Positions 30,640 through 43,319 of a stretch of 60,000 bases of DNA are shown here, piece after piece (within the stretch, counting starts at the first letter, position 1; every line of letters begins with the position of its first letter). The notes beneath the pieces are model-generated. The model did not search any database, was not told the origin of the DNA, and saw nothing but the letters and a program-made list of their open reading frames with translations. Both the position numbers and the translations under genes were made by a program. The stretch lies in the NCBI RefSeq assembly GCF_964355755.1, contig NC_092676.1:2836288-2896287 (forward strand), in the 5' to 3' direction. The stretch comes from Antedon mediterranea. Taxonomy: Eukaryota > Echinodermata > Crinoidea > Comatulida > Antedonidae.

Positions 30640-31845
30640 ACTAACTCAAATAATTTAGTTGCAAAACACAAATAAATATCTATTTAGTAAAAGTTCAATT
30701 GTTTGAAAACGTTTCCTCAGAGTATAAATAACTTCATCTTTTTCATCATAACGTTAAAAAATATATTCCTTTCTTCAACATGAACTTAAGTCAACTAGAA
30801 AAACTTGCGATTTGCTGTAATGCACTCATTCATTAGAAGGTATGATAAATTATAAACCTTTCCAAAAGTTCCAAAGAGTGGATAAAACTACCAGAGACAT
30901 TAAGATCAGTGTACAACTATCGGAACCTAAAGTGAATACTGCCTCGTATCGTACATGCTTCTAGATTCAAACACTGTGCTTAGCTGTGTGCATTCAACCG
31001 TAAATCCCTCAATGTAAACTTCGGGTTGTGTGCAGTTAATGAAAGAAATTGCGGTACATTACTGCTTGCTGTTGAAAAACACGCTGCTAAGAATTAAATA
31101 AAAATAGACAGGTAGTTTATGATTTTCTCGACCTATCCATATGTACACCTAAAGCGTGCTAAAATCTGTTTAATATAATTAGACACGGTCAGTATAAATG
31201 TGAGCAGATAACTGTAAACCACGCTTTAAACATTTTTCATGAAAGTCATGAAATATTTACTATGTCATGGGTATATGTGTTACAGTCTTGTACGCATCGC
31301 TAGAAATTATTCTATTTCATTAGCTTGGAATAATCCTTATAAATAACAAATCAACGGGTGCTCTCATTACAATTTTATTTAACGTCAGACAGCAGGCTAG
31401 TTTTTCTTTAGATGCCTGGCTTCTATATTTGTCGGTAATCTATTCTGCTTATAAGTTTAAAGCCGAGTAAGATCAATTGAGAAATGAAAGATGGCGATAA
31501 TGATGATCCCGCTTTTGGAAATAATAATTATATTGGACAGATGATATTGTCGATCAATAAACATACTGATTTTTATCTCAACAGTCATAAGACTATAAAA
31601 TCTAGAGATTCTTTTGCGAAAAACTATTATTGAATTAAACATTTTTACTAATCTAGCAAAAGTATGCACACACAATTACCTAGTAAAATGGGAATTACAC
31701 ATCAATTCCACATTTTGTTTGTGGTGCAAAAAAAAACATCCCTTTATTAAATCAATTAAGCCATCAAAAATAACAATAAACTATTAACAGAATAATCAAA
31801 CAATTTAAGATGAAAAGTATTGAAATGAAATTTGTGCTATTTTAA
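30640..31845. other. Region upstream of the candidate ADAR exon
   Basis: If the exon at 30556-30639 is the first, the ADAR promoter would lie here. I could not pick out a TATA box or CpG-rich stretch with confidence; the somewhat GC-richer part is about 30890-31090. Confidence 0.3.
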
Positions 31846-31849
31846 TTGT

Positions 31850-32002
31850 TTTTATTGTTCTTGTTTTGATTTTCTGATCGTTAACTTTGATGAATAAGTT
31901 GTTATATATACTTTAATCTTATATATTTTATATGTGAGTCTTTAAGGCATCCTGAAATTGCTGATATCACTATTGGATGTATGTGAAATAAAATAAAAAT
32001 AA
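31850..32002 (+). mobile_element. Possible retrotransposon 3' end
   Basis: Pyrimidine-rich T runs, then GTCTTTAAGGCATCCTGAAA and GTGAAATAAAATAAAAATAA, resemble a CR1-type 3' untranslated end. By-eye likeness only. Confidence 0.3.
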
Positions 32003-32009
32003 TGGTTGG

Positions 32010-33415
32010 ACTAAATTTAAAATTCACATATAGCACCTTGTTTTAATGTAATGTTCACAACATATGAAATGGCTAATATTTCATTGTACAATCAACATGC
32101 ATATATTTAATAGCTTATTTCCACAGATTCACACTAAGTCCTTCAAACCAATGCTCAAGCTTTATCCTTACTCAGACATGTTTATTTGACATATGTGATA
32201 AATTAGCGTAGCCATTTACCTTTCATTATACAAAACGAACTCGGTCGTCTACATCTATAGTGCTATGTTCTATGAAAAATAATTATTTATTTCTTGAATA
32301 CATTACATTTCCAAAAATGACAATGTTTTATGAATACTGTTATGATTTCCAAGTATGATTATAATATTTTTAAATATCTGCACATTAATAAACAGACACT
32401 TTACTATGTTTTAATTTTTTCTTTTATCAAAGTTAAATACAATCAATGCATTGGATGTAATAAATGATAGTTTTTTTATGAATGCGGCTATAATTTCTAA
32501 GTATCATTATAATATTTATAAATATCTGAACATTAACAATCATTGGAAGGTATTATATTTATATTATTATTATTATTATTATATTTATTATTCAAAATTG
32601 TATGCCAGCTGGTCTGGCATTTTACATTCATCTTTTACTATTTTTAAAAATAATTTTGATGCTTCATGTTTTTTTTATTTGCATTGAATTTGTGAAATAA
32701 AAGTTTATATAACTATAAGTTAAATCGGATGTTCCTATGAAACCTATCAGAACAGATCAAAGAGTTATCAGACTCACAGACACTGTAAATACAGTAGTAG
32801 ATAGCTTAAGGTTTTGTATGTATGCATACTTAACCCTAGTTTGTGTAGACACAGAACAAAAATAATAAAAACAAACAAAAATAATAAAAACAAACAAAAA
32901 TAATAAAAAAACTAAAGTAAAAAAAAAAATGCAGAAAATTAAAAATCATTGAGGCCAATCACGTCTTCACTTCACAAGTGTCGACGACGGGCACAGTTTG
33001 ACGATGAATAGCGAGGCGAAATTGATTATTCAGAATTCCTATTCATGGACAAATGGTCATGTCATCTCCGCACTCCCCAGGCTCATCAAGTATGTATGAG
33101 ATGGGACTCGGTTTTCGCTCAACTCCCTTAAATTAAGGGAGTTAAACTGAACGTAAGCGTTTCGTTTAATTTATCGGATATTTCAACCCATTATTTTTAT
33201 TTAGTGTTTGCTGATTTCTTTTTAATTGGACGATTACTGTATATTTGAAATAATAAACAATATTTAATTTCAATACAAATGCTTTAAAATAATATTTGAT
33301 TATCAATACAGGTGTATAATATTAATAATTTAATATTATTTAGCAATTCAGTACTTTTAAAACTATATTCTGGGGATTTTATCAAATTTCATAAATAAAA
33401 CAATTTACAAGTGGA
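32010..33415. other. Intergenic stretch with simple repeats and a palindrome
   Basis: Contains a (TAT)n run at about 32557-32585, an 18-bp A-rich tandem repeat (AAAAATAATAAAAACAAAC) at about 32850-32913 and a perfect palindrome at 33121-33143 (AACTCCCTTAA, one base, TTAAGGGAGTT). No gene recognised. Confidence 0.7.
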
Positions 33416-33418
33416 AGG

Positions 33419-33800
33419 CAGTTACATTAACCTCTTGTTTCGGACACCCTATTCAGGAGAAACTACTAGCAAGGAAACAGTCAACGTTTTTTAAACAATA
33501 TTTTTGGAAAACAAACAAATAGCTTTGTACCAATGGCTGAAAAAAGAGCTCTTATATAAATACAAATTAATTCAACAAATTACAACTAACAAAACTGTGG
33601 TAAGTTTTAAGACAGTTACATTAAAACCTCTTCTTTGGGCACCACACTTTCAGGAGAACCTAGTACTATTAAGCAAACAGTCAATGTTTTTAAACAATAT
33701 TTTCAGCAAACAAATTTGTACCAAGAGGTGACAAAAGAGGCCTAAAGCAGCTTATATATTATAAATACAAATTAATTAAAAACACAAACTGATAAAACTA
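33419..33800. repeat. Two-copy degenerate tandem repeat, about 193-bp period
   Basis: The blocks GTTACATTAA, CCTCTT, TTCAGGAGAA, AAACAGTCAACG and TAAACAATATTTT recur in the same order from 33419 and from 33612. The motif overlaps loosely with the GGGACACC repeat family. Confidence 0.6.
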
Positions 33801-34344
33801 CGGTCAATTAAAAAAATAAATTAAACAACAAAAACTGATTATACTGTATTTAAATTCACAATATCAACGTATCAATTAAAATAAATAATTAGGATAAATA
33901 TTGCAAGATGCAAATTTCATTAAACAAAATATTTCTATCTATGTAACAATACAAGTTATTAGTACAAATTCAATGCCATTATAAATTCACCTCTAAAAAA
34001 AATTTTCTTTAATTAGCAGGTCAGTTAGACTTGTTCCAAACGTTTAACTTTACTGCATATGAAACTATCCAAGTCTAACTTGTAATGTAATATCTCTAGA
34101 GGGCTCACTTCTCTACTACTATCATCTAAAATATTTCTATTTTGTATTGCTAATGCATTTTAAATTACTGTATGCAATAATCCCACGTGTGCAGTACAAC
34201 TCCCTGCGTGTGCTGACATGTTGCTGAATAGAAAAATTCTGCATTAAGAAAAACCTACAGATATACATAACATTATGCGTATTAGCATACACCATTGTAT
34301 TGCCATTGTAAAAGGATGAACTGTAAAACATAAGACCTCATGTT

Positions 34345-34515
34345 GGTTAACCGTGGAACAATCTTCCTGGTCCTATTAAAAATGTATCCTCTATCTTAGT
34401 CTTCAAAACACTCTTAAAAACCCATCTTTTTTCTTTGTAATTTCTTTCTGTTCTTTCTCTCAGTGCTTTGGGACAATCTTTTGATTGTATAAGCGCTATA
34501 TTGAACAACATTACA
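34345..34515 (+). mobile_element. LINE ORF2 C-terminal fragment
   Basis: One plus-strand frame reads PWNNLPGPI, then FKTLLKTHLF, the standard C-terminus of CR1/L2-type elements. It is followed by TAAGCGCTATATTGAACAA, also typical of their 3' ends. Only about 40 codons survive. Confidence 0.65.
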
Positions 34516-34837
34516 TTATTGCAGTATCCCTTTGTTCTAATACACACCTCATTTGCATTTTATTAACATACATTTTTAAAGATTATTATGATTGCAAAAC
34601 CGCAATAAACCTTGGGGTTTTTACAATACGCAAATTAGTCATTATTTCAACCACAGAGAAGAAAGGAATGACTGTAAATTATGGCAAATACTGCCATCAT
34701 CTTGACATTTTATAATCTTTACAATTTTGTTTCAAACATTATGTTTTAAATTACAGTATGTTTTACTATGAATTATGTTGTAATTAAAAATTAAATAAAT
34801 TGTTATATTATTCATAATTTTTCTCATTCAGGCGTAA

Positions 34838-35035
34838 CCCATCCTGTGCGACATCTCTACAGGGGACAACTTAATTCAGGAGACACCCTGTACAGGGGAC
34901 ATTTTCCTGTGAAACCAAACAGAGGCATGTATGATTTAACATATTATTGCCAAACCTCTACTCAAGGGACACCTCTATTACTGGACACTTTCTTGGATGC
35001 ACAAAGTGTCCCTTTGATAGAGGTTCCACTATATA
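34838..35035. repeat. GGGACACCTCTATT family copy
   Basis: Contains CGACATCTCTACAGGGGACA, CAAGGGACACCTCTATTACT and ends AGTGTCCCTTTGATAGAGGT, which is an inverted form of the beginning. Confidence 0.6.
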
Positions 35036-35039
35036 TTAA

Positions 35040-35950
35040 TACTTTATAATATTCCTTTGTATTCAATTTGTAGTATATCCAAAAATAATCATCAGAAAAT
35101 CAACAAAATCAAAAGACCTTGATTTGCAAAAACATTACATGGTTTTAATTTGAAAATGTAAAACAAAACACTTATATTATATGCTTTAATAATAAAAATA
35201 TCCATTTAAAAAGAAGTTAATACAAGGTATTTCAAATAAAATATAAAACATACATTATTTTATGCATTAAATTTGTGTATAAAAACATGATATTCCATGT
35301 GAAATAAAACAGAACGTAATTGGAAAAAAATTCTATAGATATAAATGCTTTGTAGTTCTGCATCTTGCAATAAAAAATTATCGTTAAATATTATTCCGAT
35401 TCGTAGATTTTTTCTTAGTTTTTATAAGACATACACCGCATACATCATTTATTTGAGTTGTACTACCGTACCAATAATTATTAATATTAGAAAATTTTTC
35501 ATTTCATACAATTTAAAATGTACGCACTCATTGGCTGGTTCACCGTCATTATGCGGTCGTAGTTATTCATAGATTTAAAAAAAAAATTGGTGTGCTCTTC
35601 CATTACCTTTTTCAACATGACACAGCAAAGCATTAAGATAACGAATATCATATGTTCATTAAAATGTATGCGTAAAGCAGTAAGCATTAACGGCCTTGAA
35701 ACGCGACGACGCTCGTCAACTACTTTCTAATTTTCATCCATTACCTCTCAAATGTTGACTGTATATAGCAATCAACGATACATATACAGTTTAATAATAT
35801 AATCGTAAGCTAGTTGTTCTCTCATTTTGTGCCGATACTAAATTAATTTCAGTCAATTATTATTCAAATTATAATGTTTAATGTTTATAATTATAGTTGA
35901 AGTTGATCCAAATGTTTTAATAGTATATATATATAAAAATAATGTAAATT
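35040..35950. other. Intergenic stretch, nothing recognised
   Basis: AT-rich, no gene or clear repeat seen. Confidence 0.45.
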
Positions 35951-35957
35951 TGCGCAG

Positions 35958-36147
35958 TGTATAGAGAGTGGTCAAAAGGATCAATTATATTTTTCTCTCT
36001 TCCAAATAAACTCGCAGTATATAATTTTAAACAGTTTCACTTGCATCAATAAATGTATAGAGAGTGGTCAAAAGGATCAATTATATTTTTCTCTCTTCCA
36101 AATAAACTCGCAGTATATAATTTTAAACAGTTTCACTTGCATCAATA
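35958..36147. repeat. 96-bp direct tandem duplication
   Basis: TGTATAGAGAGTGGTCAAAA starts at 35958 and again at 36054; the two copies look identical through CAGTTTCACTTGCATCAATA. This points to a recent duplication. Confidence 0.95.
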
Positions 36148-36465
36148 ATAATAATAATCAAACAATATCCATTAGATTTTATAAAGATATTTAAATATAT
36201 ATATATTTTTTTTAGATTTAAAAAAAATCTTCTATTCTACAAGTCTATTGTATAAGATTATGATAATTTTAAGGCAATGAAAGATCCTTCTTTTTTCATA
36301 AATAAATTACTTTCTAAATCCACTTTTTTTTCTCTTTAAAATGAAAAATGACATTACTTTTTTGTTATTGATTACTAATATTATGATGATTGATGTTACA
36401 AACAGGGAATATGGTATCAGATCTTTTATTACAATTTCCTATGCATAATACAGTAAACAACTCTA

Positions 36466-36595
36466 TTTAGGGGGGGGGGGGGGAGCTTTGGGACCCAACA
36501 AAGTGTGACCCCTTAAATAGGGTTGATCGTATTAAACATATATTTTCCTTTTTTTCAATTGAAAAGAAAGTGTCCCCTGAATAGAGGTTTTAGTG
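36466..36595. repeat. GGGACACCTCTATT family copy with a G14 run
   Basis: CTATTTAG followed by 14 G (36470-36483), GGACCCAACAAAGTGT, and on the other side GTGTCCCCTGAATAGAGGTT. It matches the inverted-repeat family seen at 41339. Confidence 0.55.
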
Positions 36596-37199
36596 TTAAA
36601 ACATATACAATACATAGCTCCTTTGCTGTTGAGAAATCATATATTTCCCTTTGTTCATTTTATGGAAAAGCGTTTTACTATAAATAAAATTATCATTTTA
36701 AACATTTCCAACTTCAATCAAGTTCATAAATTGCAGTTTCAACCTATTGTATTAATTTGTATATATACTTTTAAGTATTTAAAAATAGTACATATATATG
36801 ACGATATATATTATAATAATAATACTGTATTTAGCATAATAATATTATGTTAATAATTTGAATATCAAGATAAACAAGAATATTAATAATCAAAATTGTA
36901 AATTTCAGTTAATATTAATAATCAGTGGTTTCATTTAATGGGTATTGTCTTTCTCAAGCCAAGAGTATGAATATAGCAAATGCTCTTAAGCATTCATTTA
37001 CTAATGTTCATACGACTACAAACACTGTTATTTTAATATTCCTAAGAGGCAGTTATTTGAATAAAGTTCAGCAAATTGTCTATTATAAATGATTTTTGCT
37101 GTTAAAATTTATAATTATACAGTGGAGAAATAATTGGTAGTAATACAAATAAAATGTGGGATTATTAGATATGACTGAGTTCGAGTATAATCCCCTTCC

Positions 37200-37562
37200 G
37201 TAATTTAGGCTGTTAATGCATTCAACTATAATCCCACCTCCTAGTTTAGGCTGAATTATTTGATATATACCATTGTTAGTGCATTCAACTATAATCCCAC
37301 CTCCTAGTTTAGGCTGAATTATTTGATATATACCATTGTTAGTGCATTCAACTATAATCATACCTCCTAGTTTAGGCTGAATTATTTGATATATACCATT
37401 GTTAGTGCATTCAACTATAATCATACCTCCTAGTTTAGGCTGAATTATTTGATATATACCATTGTTAATGAATTCAACTATAATCCCACCCCCTAGTTTG
37501 AGGCTAAATTCTTTGGTATATTTCATTGTTGATGCATTCAAATATAATCCCACCCCCTAATT
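37200..37562. repeat. 63-bp tandem repeat, about 5.5 copies
   Basis: Units of GTTAGTGCATTCAACTATAA, TCCCACCTCCTAGTTTAGGC, TGAATTATTTGATATATACC. The period is a multiple of three, so the 156-codon open frame on the minus strand is repeat-derived. Confidence 0.93.
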
Positions 37563-38056
37563 TTTACGACATTTCATACCCAGGTGCCCTGGAACTATAC
37601 TCATTTTTGTAAATCCATTGTAATGTTAATGCAAGTGTACATCCTACCCCCAACTAGTTATCACCAAAATTACCGAAATAAAACAAATTCTTTATTAATA
37701 ATTGTTTTTGTGATTTATGCATAAAAATTGTAACTTAATATGGGCTGCGGGAATAGTCAGCTAAATAAATAAATTGTGTTTTTTTTAAAATACCTGAACA
37801 AATTAATGTTGTCCGCAATCGGCCAAAACTAATGCCTAAAGACACCACAATACTGCCATCTGTTAAAGTTCATCATTGACAACAAAAACTATTTTGTCAT
37901 CGAGTGGAATATTTATAAATATTTTTGACTGTACCCAACAATTTTAGACAAAATTATGCATTTTTAAACAAAATCTCTCCACGTTATCGTTTTCGAGTAA
38001 TATGTGCAAAACAAGTTTAAGGTTCAAACATGCTTCAACTAAACATAAGATTACTT

Positions 38057-38195
38057 AAAAATCCAAAGGCAAATTACTGAAGAATGACAATGCTGTGGGT
38101 CAGTGGATGGATCTTAATTGAGATACAAAATAAAATAAGCACTGAAAAAATGACAATGCTGTGGGTATCAGTGGATGGATCTTAATTGAGATACA
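38057..38195 (+). repeat. Two tandem copies of the 66-bp dispersed unit
   Basis: ATGACAATGCTGTGGGT at 38084 and about 38150, each with CAGTGGATGGATCTTAATTG and AGATACAA. It is the same family as 20156-20305. Confidence 0.88.
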
Positions 38196-38199
38196 ATTA

Positions 38200-39980
38200 A
38201 GAAGTTGAGAAGTAATTTAGATTATTATAAGTACAAAAAACAAAAGAATGTTTGCTCAACTTAACAAGCTAAACAAATATTAAACCATGCATGCTAGTTG
38301 AGATTTGTATGTATATGTGCAATGATACGGTATATTATATATTCGATTCTAGTCGACGTAGATGAGCCCCTCTAAAACAATCGTAGAAATCCACCACAAG
38401 CACGCATAATAAAACATTACTTCTGTATCTCTGCAAATTCATGTTTTATTAGACTGCCGAGAAAATAAAAAAATATATAAAATACACAATGAACTGAATG
38501 TGTATAAATTGATGATAATAATTTGACGCCAAGGTAAAATCATATTAAAAAATAATATTTGGAATTGCAATCCTTATTGAAATACAATGTACGTATTCAT
38601 TCATTTTATTATTTTAGACAAGCCATACAAAGATATATAAAAGTGAATGGATGAGCTATAATGAGTCATAGAAAGATGAGATCTTTATATCAAGAGCCTA
38701 ATATGATATAAAAAATATTAATTGTTCTTTCTTACATAGCGCACATATAAAGCAGACTCTGCACAGTATACAAATTTTAAGTAAAAGCGAAAAAAATGTT
38801 TCTTTTTTTTATGGGTGTGACCTAAAATATCACGTTTCACATTAACAATTTTTAAAATTCATCTGAATCTTTAATTTTGCTTATTTAAAAAAAATAATGT
38901 TAATAGTTTATATTATACACTAATAGTTGTTATATTTGATTATGATTATTTATGTAACCTGAGATTATAAGGATTACCTTTGATTTCATTTCTGTTTATT
39001 AATGGTTCTTACAAGACAATTATTTTAAAATTGTAATTTTATTTCTAAAATGTAGTATCATCTTTTCATTCTTACATATCTTCATCATCTTTATTATCAT
39101 CTTTTATCAGAAATTGACATTTTCACTTCGTTCAATGACTTTTTTTTCAAATTTTTCTTTTTAAAAATATGCTAAATAAATTAATAATATATAGAAAAAA
39201 TATTCTTTGTAGAATTAATAAATATTTTTTATATAAATAGAATAATCTATATAATTTATTCTGTACCTGTTAATCTATATATATATATACACAACAGGCA
39301 AAGAACATTAATTCTAAACTTCCCCGTGATATACTGAAATGTAATTAATTAATCTGAAATGATAAAGATGAGGAAATCTGTGAGAATCTATATATATATA
39401 TATATATACATCATTCCATTCCAGCAAAAAACACGATTTGAATTTAAAATAAATGAAAAGTATCATAAATTTGCATATGACCCCCGTGGCATGTGTTTTC
39501 AACTATTCCAATATGTCTCATCACCGACACAGAGTAAGTATCGCTTCAATTTCGTCATCATAATGAGTTGCTCGAAGGTATGTAGAGAAGTATGCACACA
39601 CTCAAATCTTATATTCTCAATCTTTTTGAATTTCCAATCAAAATTCTATTATAAAAACGCTCATATAATCAATTCCATATCAATTTGTTTTGTTTTTAGA
39701 AGACAAGTCGTTAGAAAAAATAATTTCAATTTGTATGTTATTAAAATAAACATGCCAATTATGTAACATGTTATTTATTCTTTATTGATATTTTCAATTT
39801 CTTACGAGGTTTTAACTATAAAGGAAATGATACATGATTATGGTAATAATATTAAGGACTTTGAAACTAAACATAAAGTATTGTATATGCAATAAATTTA
39901 GCTTTTGGTAATTCTTATTTTTATATTTATCAGAATAAATGCACCGAAGAAGGGCTAGTGTTGAACGAAAAGCTGTTTTA
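38200..39980. other. Intergenic stretch with (TA)n runs
   Basis: AT-rich, with (TA)n at about 39276-39290 and 39389-39408. The open frame at 39359-39766 spans one of these and has no recognisable domain. Confidence 0.45.
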
Positions 39981-39984
39981 CTTT

Positions 39985-40265
39985 ATCATTTTGATTTAGC
40001 TTTCTGCTTATTTTATTTTGTATCTTCATTTAGATCCAGCCACTGGTACCCACAGCATTGTCATTTTTTCAGTAATTTTCCTTTTGGATTTATTTATACT
40101 ATACTTTGGCACTATAAATAACACAATTGTATAGTTATACAAAGGATTTAAAATAGTCAGCAATTTATACTCTGGCTCATGGATTTAGCTTTATTGCTTA
40201 TTATATTTTGTATCTCCAATGAGATCCAACCACTGATACCCACAGCATTGTCATTTTTTCAGTGA
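39985..40265 (-). repeat. Two inverted copies of the 66-bp dispersed unit
   Basis: TACCCACAGCATTGTCATTT occurs at about 40048 and 40238, each preceded by GTATCT-C/T-AT-GAGATCCA-like sequence, so the unit is on the minus strand. It faces the copies at 38057-38195. Confidence 0.85.
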
Positions 40266-41194
40266 TTATGACAACAATGAAAACAATTAAAAAAATAAAT
40301 CTTTATTGTAGGAAAAATATGGCATAAGACAACTAAGAAATTTTAAATTAACGCATCCGAGGATAATTACCGAGGACAATAAAAGTAACCTGATATATTT
40401 GAAATCTTTGAAGCATAAATTTATAATGCGTGAACAAATTCTGTAGCTTCTCACTGAATATCTGCTAGTCCTAAGCAAGGGTCAAAGGTCGTGACTTATC
40501 TGCAGGCTCATTAATTAAACTGCTGTGATGAGCTACTGTTAGTCCTGGTACTGAAAACTCTTTTGAAGTATCGCAGCCGCTGTCACAGCCAATTGTGTTA
40601 AAATACCTTCCAGAGCCTAATTATAAGACCATAGGTAATTACTAATATCATGAATACCATCCTATTATGATTTATTTACAAGTATGTAATGTTATTCTAG
40701 CTACAAATGGTAACATAACATTTTTTACAAAAGACTAATCCACAAGAGTGTTCTAAAATGAGATATGTATGTCTTTTACATGTTCCATAGGAAACATTAA
40801 AAACAGAATGTTTTTAAATTGTATGTTACCGTGGCAACAGTGACCTAAATGATGTAATAACCCAATGGAAAAATCCAATTGCAAGCCAATGTATTAAATA
40901 ATATCTACTGTATTGTCAATGAATAAAAAAATGTGTAATTTAAATATATAATTATATTAATCAACCCCTCTATTGGGTAGAGAGGTAAAATACAATATAC
41001 AGAAATACTGCATTATAGTAAATCTTTTAGTTGAGTGATGGTAAAGAAAGGGGGAGGGGGAAGGTATACAAACCAACATATACATTGGTTTGGCCTATGA
41101 GAGGAAGGTATTATAAAGGGTTTTATAAGAAAATTTCTGATTTCAATCGGTAAATTTTAACTCTACGCGCGGTAGAAATAATTTTCGGGTTCAC

Positions 41195-41312
41195 GGTATT
41201 AGGTGTGCCAATCACCTTGCTACTTCCCTGCATGGTTGGTTTCTACCAGGGAAAACAACTCCCTGTTTCAACTAAGTTGGCCGTTGGTGATTGGTGGCGA
41301 TACCTAATATCC
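41195..41312. mobile_element. Small hairpin element
   Basis: TATTAGGTGTGCCAATCACC near 41199 is mirrored by GGTGATTGGTGGCGATACCT near 41309, with CCAGGG/CCCTG pairing inside. Probably a small MITE. Confidence 0.5.
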
Positions 41313-41338
41313 TTTTCTATTAACAGTTAAATTGTTAT

Positions 41339-41440
41339 ACAGTAGAACATCTACTAAAGGGACACCTTCAGGACCGAACAATGTTTCCCTCAACAGGGTA
41401 TCCCAAAAGAGGTGTTCCAAAGGAGGTGTCCTACTGTATT
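41339..41440. mobile_element. Small TA-flanked MITE of the GGGACACC family
   Basis: Starts TACAGTAGAACATCTACTAA and ends GGAGGTGTCCTACTGTA, so CAGTAG ends are bordered by TA. Non-autonomous, Tc1/mariner or pogo type by its ends. Confidence 0.65.
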
Positions 41441-41565
41441 TCGTATTTAAACAAATTGTTAAATTTCATACGCATTCAACAGCAGCCATTTACAGGATGG
41501 ATAAACTATTTTATAATATATCATACTTAAAAAACAATGTCACATTTAACCTTTGAGTTACAACC

Positions 41566-41652
41566 CTCGCACTACACTGTAGGTCAGGATTGAACCCTGG
41601 ACCTTGGGATTGGCAGGCAAGTATGTTAACACCAGGTTACAGCTCCACTCAT
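41566..41652 (-). mobile_element. tRNA-derived SINE head
   Basis: The minus strand reads GTGGAGCTGTAACCTGGTGT, then CCAAGGTCCAGGGTTCAATC with a good B box (GGTTCAATCC). It is related to the copy at 23205-23292, so it is a dispersed SINE rather than a tRNA gene. Confidence 0.55.
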
Positions 41653-41757
41653 AATATTTTTTGTTTACTAAACACATAAAACTGAAATTAACAAAATAAT
41701 ACGAAATAAAATGTGAAATTTTACTTATAACTTTAACCCACACTACAGGCACAACAA

Positions 41758-41864
41758 AGTCTGATGATGTCATATCACTACCATATTTAAGCATATCATT
41801 ACCATATTTGGGCACATCACACTTTTTTTGTCACATAAAGTTTGATAGTGTAGACAGAGGCTGG
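41758..41864. mobile_element. MITE copy 10, 5'-truncated
   Basis: GATGATGTCATATCACTACC, then GGGCACATCACACTTTTTTT and the end TTTGATAGTGTAGACAGAG. Orientation A. Confidence 0.85.
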
Positions 41865-42249
41865 TTTACTTTAAAATTGTAATTTTTTAAACATTTTAAA
41901 TGACATTATGTCAATGAATCATAGCTGATAAAAAAAAAGTGAAAAATATTGATTTGTTTACCTTGTTTTGAATTCGTAATACGAGTCATTTGAATTACAA
42001 ATTTATTGAATTTCTAAAGAATTGTATTTATAAGTGAAATTGATTCTTTACTCACACGACTAATTATTTGAATGTATTTGCATAGTACAACAACGAATGC
42101 ATACATTTAATATTTTGATTATAACATTATTTTTGTTTAATCAGGATAAAAATCACAATACATGTTTACGATACATACATAATTGACAGGTCGATAGAGA
42201 CAATCCAAACCAACAACTGATAATATACCAGAAATTCTTCATTTTTTAA

Positions 42250-42500
42250 CCCATTGACTGCCAACAAAATCAGACTTTGAACATGCCATTTTGCAGTTTT
42301 AATAAGTTATTCACTTACTAACTGTAGAAAAAAAAATCAACAAAAATAATTATTTCACTTATAAAAATACAAAAGAAATGGTTAATTTTAACCACAAACT
42401 ATTGTGTGACAGAAACTTTACAGGTAGGTATTTTTTGCTTTAAATTACATTTTTTTCAGGAAAATTTTTTTTTTCCGATCCAGAATGAATAAATAACTGA
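42250..42500 (+). repeat. Dispersed repeat, partner of the one at 9430-9720
   Basis: Starts near ACCCATTGACTGCCAAC and contains TGCCATTTTGCAG, ATTATTTCACTTATAAAAAT, GAAATGGTTAA and CTATTGTGTGACAGA. It matches the reverse complement of 9430-9720. Confidence 0.6.
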
Positions 42501-42898
42501 TTATGCCATTTCAATTTTTCATTGTGAATAAATAATAAAACAATGCATGCATTGGTATCTCAAAATTAATTAATTAAAATGCTTTCATTTTTAAGCAAAT
42601 GTTTATTGCACAAAGAAGAATAATAAGAATTTCTGACTTTATTACATTTGATGACATTTGATGGATGAAAAAGAAAAAAAATTAGCTTTTGAATTCACCG
42701 AGAATTCCTTAATAAAATGTTACGAAGTATGAGTCAGACAAGAGCCAGCCAAACCTATTAGGTGATATAATGAACATTTCTTTATCGAAGCATTCGGCTA
42801 CGTAGTTGTATTAATTATAATCAAAGCATAAATTGTCGATTCAGGTCTTGTACTGTGTGTCTGAATATAGCATTAGATGTCAATATAGCATTTTATAT

Positions 42899-43064
42899 TA
42901 AGCTCAGTCCACACTATCAAACTGTATGTGATAACAAAATGTGATGTGCCCATATATGGACATGATGATGTCATATCACTACCATATTTAAGCATATCAC
43001 TACCACATTTGAGCACATCACACTTTTTTTGTCAAACTAGTTGATAGTGCAGACAGAATGTTAG
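42899..43064. mobile_element. MITE copy 11
   Basis: Starts TAAGCTCAGTCCACACTATC and ends TAGTTGATAGTGCAGACAGA, with the complete interior (GTGATGTGCCCATATATGGA, CATGATGATGTCATATCACT). Orientation A. Confidence 0.88.
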
Positions 43065-43319
43065 ATGCCAATGCCTGCTTTAACAATACCTTGATAGATA
43101 TATTATTATTTATGCTCTAGTAATATTTATTTCATATCAAACGTCTGCTTCAGTAGTACCTGGATAGGAGTTGTTATCTTACTCCTGATTTAATTTTCCA
43201 CACATACATATTCATGATTTAACGTAAAGAATTGAATAGATAGTTAATATAAAAACCAGATGAAAACATTTTTTGAAAAAACTGGAGTAAAAGAAATATG
43301 CATATAAATAAAGTAGAAT

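Noticed and set aside
37083-37553. A 156-codon minus-strand open frame
   Set aside because: Made by a 63-bp tandem repeat; the peptide is the translated repeat.
41566-41652. A tRNA gene
   Set aside because: It has a good B box, but no convincing acceptor stem or anticodon arm, and a diverged copy exists at 23205; a SINE is the better reading.
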